Positions 59,696 to 64,000 of a stretch of DNA of 64,000 nucleotides are shown piece after piece. The notes below the pieces were generated by a model, which did not search any database, was not told the DNA's origin, and saw only the letters and a list, made by a program, of their open reading frames with translations. A program made the translations under genes and the position numbers. Source of the stretch: Prevotella sp. E2-28 (lineage in GTDB: Bacteria; Bacteroidota; Bacteroidia; Bacteroidales; Bacteroidaceae); contig NZ_CP091788.1 of assembly GCF_022024055.1 (NCBI RefSeq), positions 1,488,001-1,552,000 of the forward strand, read 5' to 3'. How positions within the stretch are numbered: position 1 is the stretch's first letter; each line of letters opens with the position of its first letter.

Positions 59696-61063
59696 ATGAC
59701 GAAGGGAAAAGTGATAGTTGTAAACACAAGGGCCAATAATAACATTGAGTATAAAGTGCTTAACAGCATAGGCTCTGATATGGGGTGGCTAAAATGGAGC
59801 ATCATCTTCCTGTTTTTAGCTATTCTATGCCCTGTCTTCCTGAAAAGTCTTGGAGTTGTAGTAGTAGAAATCGTGGCTGGAGTGCTCGCGGCTATAGGGA
59901 TTGGGATTTTTGCTTGTCTGGTTGTTCAAAGTCATTTCTTAGGAAATGCTGAAGCAAAATTGGTTGAAAACGCAATCAAAGATATTGTTGCCCGAGATGC
60001 AGAAAGGCTGAAGCAGAAGGTGGTAAAGGTGAAATTCTGTTCTGACAGCCTTGATTCGTATGGTACAATAGATGAGGAGTATGTGTTGGCATTGTTGAGT
60101 AATAAAACTGTGCTTAAATACCCCATCAGGCAACTCAATAGAAAGGATGATAAAAACAACTATAAGCTGATTGTAAGCAAAAGTGAGGCTTGTGAGAATG
60201 AGAAACAAAAGGAGCAGATTCTTAGAGAATCCTTAATTCTGAAGCTTATTGGCTCTCCTTTGTTTATTAGCTTTATTACATGGGTTGTTATTGCCTTTTT
60301 ACTTGGATTAGGAGTGGGAATTATGTATCTGTTCGTAAGATATGTGCATAGTGCAGAGGATATGATTCTACCATTTGTCATTATAATATGTATGCTGGCG
60401 TTTATACCTCTGTATGAACTGACAGATAAGCGACTGCCACATAATCGATTATGTGATGGGATACGATATGCAATGAGCATACCACTGCTGGTGTTGAGCC
60501 TTACAAAGCTTGTGATGCCTTCGATAACGATAATGGCTACATTATTATTAATGTTTGCCTATTCATTCCTGCCTGTTTTTGCAGTTGTTGCGTTAATTGA
60601 GAAGGCTGGTTACGACATAACGATGGAGGGGAAACTATTTGTACTGCTTACTATTCCTCTTATCATAGCAACGCATTGTTCGGACTCTATTCGCAGAAGA
60701 ATCCTGAGGAAGAGTCCATTCTATGGGAATGACCATCATTATCATTTATTCATGAGGGAGTTGGTTAGGTTCGTTTATACGAAAGAGAATCTTAACTTCA
60801 TCGTATATGCATCGTACTTCTTGTTCCTTTTTGTATCAACATTCAAGAGTCTTCAATCAGGTGAACCATTATTGAGTGCTGATATTGATATGGTGGTAGC
60901 AAAATCGTTTCTTGTATTTATTGCCTGTACTAATATGTTGGACAGGAAGAAATCTGCAAATCTTGAAGGTGGCGAATTGTTGTCACTGTTCGTTAAGATG
61001 ATGATAGTACATGATGATGAGGAGTGGAGATTGAAACGTAAAAAACATCAGCTGGAGGAATGA
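59696..61063 (+). CDS. Polytopic membrane protein of unknown function
   Basis: 455 residues from ATG 59696 (MTKGKVIVVNTRANNNIEYK); the frame is also open from GTG 59642. Two membrane segments near residues 35-85 are followed by a soluble region of about 110 residues with many lysines, then six or more further segments (from about 190 to 430). The C-terminus is charged (DDEEWRLKRKKHQLEE). No family is recognised. It lies between the RES-like gene and another membrane gene. Confidence 0.6.
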   Translation: MTKGKVIVVNTRANNNIEYKVLNSIGSDMGWLKWSIIFLFLAILCPVFLKSLGVVVVEIVAGVLAAIGIGIFACLVVQSHFLGNAEAKLVENAIKDIVARDAERLKQKVVKVKFCSDSLDSYGTIDEEYVLALLSNKTVLKYPIRQLNRKDDKNNYKLIVSKSEACENEKQKEQILRESLILKLIGSPLFISFITWVVIAFLLGLGVGIMYLFVRYVHSAEDMILPFVIIICMLAFIPLYELTDKRLPHNRLCDGIRYAMSIPLLVLSLTKLVMPSITIMATLLLMFAYSFLPVFAVVALIEKAGYDITMEGKLFVLLTIPLIIATHCSDSIRRRILRKSPFYGNDHHYHLFMRELVRFVYTKENLNFIVYASYFLFLFVSTFKSLQSGEPLLSADIDMVVAKSFLVFIACTNMLDRKKSANLEGGELLSLFVKMMIVHDDEEWRLKRKKHQLEE

Positions 61064-61090
61064 GGTGTTTGATAAACTATAGGGTATAAT

Positions 61091-62311
61091 ATGCAAGAGG
61101 GTAATAATATTTTGAGTTTGTCGGAAGATGAGTTTTTGTCGTTTCTTTATTCTGAAAGGGATAGGGAGGAGAGTCTAAACTCATATCAGGGGTGGAACGA
61201 GTGGGCTGTCGTCGGCGCATTGATAACTGTTTTATGTGCAGCATACGGGGTGCTGGTTGCCCATACTGGTGAAATTGACAGGGTAAGAACATGCTACCTA
61301 TTGAGTTATTATCTAGGAAGCGTTTTCTGCTTCTGGAATGCTGTATTGGCTGTCCTGTCGTTTACGGAACGAAAACGGGCCAAAGATTATAAGGGTATGA
61401 AGTTTTTGAAGGATGTTGCTCCGATACCTTATCTTATCATAACAACTGTTTGCTCACTGGTAATGGCAATGAGTTTAGCTGTTGTAAATTCGGTAAATGA
61501 TATTGGTTGGAATACGGCATCTATATCATGGATTGTGTTGGCAGTTAGCCATCTTTTAATATGTATCAGCGTATACGTCAATAGGAACGCTATCGTATGG
61601 GCTATTAAAGATGATATATGGTTTGCGAGAACATGGGTAATGGTAGTTGTTGGGCTGTTTGTTTTTGTGTGGTTCTGGCTGATATGGAAATGGTCGAGGG
61701 AGAATGTTGAAGGACCATTTGTGGGAACAGCGGAATTTGAATTGGCCATTTGCTTTACAGCTGTCGTTATGCTCGTTTATCTGCTTCTGAAGATAAAGTT
61801 GGCAAACAGGAATTCTTCGACAATAGACGTGTTGATAGATGAATATGTTTATAAAGGCAAGTCGAAAGAGGATGTATACAGGCAACTTCGGGCGAATCAA
61901 ATGGGATATGGTATATTAGAAGCATGTTCACAAGAGTTATATGCGTTAAAGAAGTATTCGGATACATTTGAGCAGCAGAAAGAGAAACTGGACGAAGTAA
62001 GGGATTCTTTTATTAATGGTGCTGTTGATACCAACAACATAGAGGAACAGTTCAAAGAGTTAAAAAAGTCGTTGGATTATAATGATGAATGGGCTGCGAG
62101 GGTAGATGCTCTGCATGATAAGGTGAACGAAATAAACAAAAAAGTCCCCCCAATAAGGAGTGATGAGGAGTTTGGAAATATGCTCAAAACTGTTGGCTAT
62201 ATGATGAACAAAGGCAGAGAGATGAATGATAAGATTAAATCTGTCATCGATGAGATAGAGAAGTATATGGACGAGGTACAGAATGATATGGCAGGAGAAG
62301 AGAATGTATGA
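61091..62311 (+). CDS. Membrane protein with C-terminal coiled coil, unknown function
   Basis: 406 residues. About six membrane segments lie between residues 35 and 240, and the C-terminal third (about 270-400) is highly charged and heptad-rich (YSDTFEQQKEKLDEVRD, KELKKSLDYNDEW, DKIKSVIDEIEKYMDEVQ), indicating a coiled coil in the cytoplasm. No family is recognised. The stop overlaps the next ORF by 4 nt (ATGA). Probably acts with the preceding membrane protein. Confidence 0.6.
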   Translation: MQEGNNILSLSEDEFLSFLYSERDREESLNSYQGWNEWAVVGALITVLCAAYGVLVAHTGEIDRVRTCYLLSYYLGSVFCFWNAVLAVLSFTERKRAKDYKGMKFLKDVAPIPYLIITTVCSLVMAMSLAVVNSVNDIGWNTASISWIVLAVSHLLICISVYVNRNAIVWAIKDDIWFARTWVMVVVGLFVFVWFWLIWKWSRENVEGPFVGTAEFELAICFTAVVMLVYLLLKIKLANRNSSTIDVLIDEYVYKGKSKEDVYRQLRANQMGYGILEACSQELYALKKYSDTFEQQKEKLDEVRDSFINGAVDTNNIEEQFKELKKSLDYNDEWAARVDALHDKVNEINKKVPPIRSDEEFGNMLKTVGYMMNKGREMNDKIKSVIDEIEKYMDEVQNDMAGEENV

Positions 62312-62537
62312 CGCAGGAGGAGAGGTGGATGGCAAGATATAATGAGGTGATGGGGTTCTTGGAGGAGAACCATAGGAATCCTTTGAAGCATCGGATAGAG
62401 GAGCATGATATGCTTAATTGGGTGAAGGCCAATAGGAAGCCTTGAATGCTGGGACGATGAAGCCGGAAAGGGTGGGGAAGTTCAGAAATCTCTTGGATTT
62501 AATGGAACAGTACAAACGAAAGAATCAGTATGAATAG
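62308..62537 (+). pseudogene. Frameshifted helicase-associated-domain fragment
   Basis: ATG 62308 gives MTQEERWMARYNEVMGFLEE...LNWVKANRKP and stops at 62443-62445. In the +1 frame the expected continuation LNAGTMKPERVGKFRNLLDLMEQYKRKNQYE runs to TAG at 62535-62537. Together they form one helicase-associated (HA) domain of about 75 residues, as found at the ends of Bacteroidota mobile helicases. One base appears missing near 62441 (CCT-TGA). The rest of any helicase is absent, so this is a remnant. Confidence 0.6.
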
Positions 62538-62757
62538 AGGGAAGTAAAGGTTAAGGGTTAAAGGAAGAAGTAAGAACTAAGATGTAAGAACTAAGAAGGA
62601 AGAGGGAAGATGGATGATGGAAGAGGGGATATGTAAGAGGATGATGTATGATGGTTCTTGGACTAGCCAAGCGGCAGAGCCGAGCGAATTTTTAATGTTT
62701 AATCTTTAATGTTTAATGTAAGAGGTGAGGTCTGAGGTGCGAAAGACATGAATAGAT
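62538..62757. repeat. Low-complexity intergenic repeats
   Basis: Purine-rich and AT-rich short repeats: GTAAGAACTAAGA twice, GATGATGGAAGAGG types, TTTAATGTTTAATCTTTAATG, and AAGCGGCAGAGCCGAGCGAA (62669-62688). No coding potential. Similar sequence recurs at 63630-63770 on the other side of hicAB. Confidence 0.5.
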
Positions 62758-62800
62758 AAGAAAGACGCTGAAAGTACAGGCTTTCAGCGTCTTTCTTTTT
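62758..62800. terminator. Strong bidirectional terminator
   Basis: AAGAAAGACGCTGAAAG (62758-62774), loop TACAGG, and CTTTCAGCGTCTTTCTT (62781-62797) form a perfect 17-bp stem, with a T-run on the plus strand and a corresponding A-run for the minus strand. It ends both the plus-strand accessory operon and the convergent hicAB transcript. Confidence 0.88.
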
Positions 62801-63203
62801 ATATAAAGCGTACTAGACTCAGCTCCTTTGCAAAGTTTTGAATGGAGGTCTGAATCTTTTGTTTGGTCTTGTCTGAGGGGATACGATGACCTGTAACGTA
62901 ATGACTTAACTGGCCTTGATTCACGCCAGTGATTCTTGACAATCCCGCAAGAGAGAATGCCTTGCAATAATAGGAAAGGAATGAAGCCATGTCGTACTCA
63001 TATGCAAATTCTACTTCTTCAAAGTCTTTTCCTTCTTCTGCATAGTAGCGTTTCATGTCATCATAATTCATCTTGAAGGAATTGATAGCTTCCTCCGCAT
63101 TTTTTCCTGTGCCTGTGATCAAATAGCTCATATCATCTGCGTCCATATATACACTATATGTCCCGTCACCGGCACGTTCGATGATAGCTTTCACTTTTCT
63201 CAT
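62799..63203 (-). CDS. hicB: HicB-family antitoxin with C-terminal HTH
   Basis: 134 residues. The N-terminal partially degraded RNase H-like domain (MRKVKAIIERAGDGTYSVYM, FKMNYDDMKRYYAEEGKDF) is followed by an Xre-type HTH (SLAGLSRITGVNQGQLSHYVTGHRIP, about 85-115). HicB neutralises HicA and represses the operon by binding an operator, which is visible at 63482-63499. Second gene of the pair. It ends beside the bidirectional terminator. Confidence 0.88.
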   Translation of the reverse strand: MRKVKAIIERAGDGTYSVYMDADDMSYLITGTGKNAEEAINSFKMNYDDMKRYYAEEGKDFEEVEFAYEYDMASFLSYYCKAFSLAGLSRITGVNQGQLSHYVTGHRIPSDKTKQKIQTSIQNFAKELSLVRFI

Positions 63204-63268
63204 AATAGTAGTTTTGTGCTTCGGATTGATTCCTCAGCGTTTTACAATAATGAATTGAAGTTGTCTCG

Positions 63269-63457
63269 TTATTTAAGGCCTGCTGCTTTTAGGATTGCAT
63301 TTAAAGTACCTGTTGCTACTTCTTCACTTCCGTGATTACTCATTTTGAAGTCTTTTCCTGTTATTGGACTGTGCCAGATGGGATGTCCTGCCATTTGTTT
63401 TCCTGTATCGAAGCAACCAGCCTTCCTTATTTTCTTTTCTAACTCACTATATTTCAT
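63269..63457 (-). CDS. hicA: HicA-family mRNA interferase toxin
   Basis: 62 residues. MKYSELEKKIRKAGCF, AGHPIWHSP (catalytic histidine region, usually GSH) and SNHGSEEVATGTLNAILKAAGL show the double-stranded RNA-binding-like HicA fold. HicA cuts mRNA when HicB is lost. The order toxin then antitoxin is usual for hicAB. A 65-nt gap separates it from hicB. Confidence 0.88.
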   Translation of the reverse strand: MKYSELEKKIRKAGCFDTGKQMAGHPIWHSPITGKDFKMSNHGSEEVATGTLNAILKAAGLK

Positions 63458-63477
63458 TTAAAGTTTATATTTGCTTG

Positions 63478-63508
63478 CAAAGATATTAATTTTAATATCA
63501 AATTACAA
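63478..63508 (-). promoter_or_regulatory. hicAB promoter with palindromic operator
   Basis: On the minus strand TTG (63508-63506), 20 nt, then TATCTTTG (63485-63478) form a promoter. Between and overlapping them lies GATATTAA-TT-TTAATATC (63482-63499), a perfect 8-bp inverted repeat, the likely HicB binding site. Binding would block RNA polymerase. Confidence 0.75.
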
Positions 63509-63510
63509 CT

Positions 63511-63780
63511 TTTATGTGTTTTATATTGTTCTGATTAACATCGTTTAACTAATTACGCAGAATTTTGTGTTATCAATAACCTCTGGATATTTATTTTTTA
63601 GCGTAAATACGCATTTTTCGTTTATGAGAAGAGATGGGGGAAGGGGGAGATGGCGGATGGCTGATGTTGGATGTATGATGGTTAAGGGTTCATGGTTAAA
63701 GGTTAAAGGTTAATGGTTCATGTTTAATGTAAGAGGATGATGGAGGATGGCTGATGTGTGCCCTTTGAGATATGATATTG
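63511..63780. repeat. Intergenic region with short simple repeats
   Basis: About 270 nt without a gene. It contains a GCGTA/TACGC hairpin with a T-run (63601-63617) and repeats GGTTAAAGG, GGTTCATG and GGATGGCTGATG (63650-63750) like those at 62540-62740. Nothing else was seen. Confidence 0.4.
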
Positions 63781-63815
63781 ACAGCTGCGATTCGGAAGAG
63801 TTGCAGCTGTTTTTA
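63781..63815 (+). terminator. Intrinsic terminator
   Basis: ACAGCTGC (63781-63788) pairs with GCAGCTGT (63803-63810), followed by TTTTAT. A related, decayed hairpin lies at 57081-57113. It precedes the promoter of the next locus. Confidence 0.65.
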
Positions 63816-63858
63816 TGTTAAAAATGTGCAACGATGATGAAGTATCTAAGGAATTTCG

Positions 63859-63866
63859 TATATTTG
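63859..63866 (+). promoter_or_regulatory. -7 box of a second polysaccharide-type leader
   Basis: TATATTTG fits TAnnTTTG and is followed by a leader that shares two motifs with the upxY leader. The controlled gene lies to the right of the window. Confidence 0.6.
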
Positions 63867-64000
63867 CGTTCAGAAAGTGACCTGCGCAAAATCACAGGAG
63901 CTTCAGTCTAAATCATAAAACAACTGGAAATCAGCGTGATATGATGGTGGCGAAACCTAAAACGAAATACCTTGGACACCACACAACAATGTGTGGTGAC
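63867..64000 (+). promoter_or_regulatory. Second antitermination-type leader (cut by window edge)
   Basis: It contains CAGAAAGTGA (63871-63880), CTGGAAATCAGCG (63924-63936) and a perfect 9-bp hairpin CACCACACA / TGTGTGGTG (63977-63985, 63990-63998) with loop ACAA. The last hairpin ends in GTGGTGAC, also found at the attenuator of the first leader (13365-13372). A T-run and an upxY-type gene are predicted just beyond the edge. Confidence 0.55.

Overview
The window looks like a Bacteroidota chromosome, most likely Prevotellaceae (Prevotella/Segatella-like). Evidence: TAnnTTTG-type -7 promoter boxes, almost no Shine-Dalgarno sequences, an UpxY-type antiterminator opening a polysaccharide locus, a lipidated BamA/TamA homologue (TamL-like), and a secreted protein with a type IX-like C-terminal tail. 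The genus is inferred from gene content only.

Layout. (1) 1-2448, minus strand: a compact operon of a 3'-5' exonuclease, rlmI and tilS (tilS runs off the left edge). (2) 2489-13031, plus strand: ftsK, a LolA-like carrier, an ABC-2-like membrane protein, a small secreted protein, a PL1 pectate lyase, a TamL-like outer-membrane protein and a metallo-beta-lactamase-fold hydrolase. (3) 13217-56884: a large surface-polysaccharide locus. It starts with a promoter, a structured leader ending in an intrinsic-terminator-like hairpin, and upxY. It then holds ugd and gmd, a large HEPN/PIN-like protein between two diverged repeats, a Wza-like exporter, a sugar dehydratase/aminotransferase block, an unusual block of carboxylic-acid enzymes (two ATP-grasp ligases, malate-type dehydrogenase, CitE-like lyase, two-subunit class I fumarase, MmgE/PrpD, CBS-nucleotidyltransferase), flippase, Wzy-like polymerase, glycosyltransferases and acyltransferases, the fnlABC/capEFG set for UDP-N-acetyl-L-fucosamine, a WecA-like initiating transferase and wbuC. 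(4) 56895-62537: an accessory block with a small ORF, a dGTPase, a RES-like protein, two unknown membrane proteins and a frameshifted helicase-associated-domain fragment. (5) 62758-63510, minus strand: a hicA-hicB toxin-antitoxin pair with a palindromic operator. (6) 63859-64000: a second promoter and leader sharing a 13-mer with the upxY leader, probably opening another polysaccharide locus beyond the edge.

The most unusual signal is a set of one-gene cassettes bounded by long imperfect inverted repeats in the spaces between capsule genes. Two carry GxxExxY proteins (24274-24848, 50350-50776) and one carries a four-helix-bundle S23/IVS protein (55874-56465). An internally deleted derivative lies at 52126-52225. 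The same 28-nt arms also occur in frame inside fnlA and fnlB, where they encode TDxTD peptides. Each cassette begins at or within 1-25 nt of the upstream stop codon and ends shortly before the next start codon.

Other signals are poly-G tracts (7-8 G) in three acyltransferase genes, single in-frame TGA codons in two of them, diverged 97-bp repeats whose hairpin is kept by compensating changes, and a possible nucleotide/NAD-depleting dGTPase-RES-membrane cluster. No tRNA, rRNA, CRISPR array or insertion-sequence transposase was seen. All functions are inferred from reading the sequence; no searches were run.
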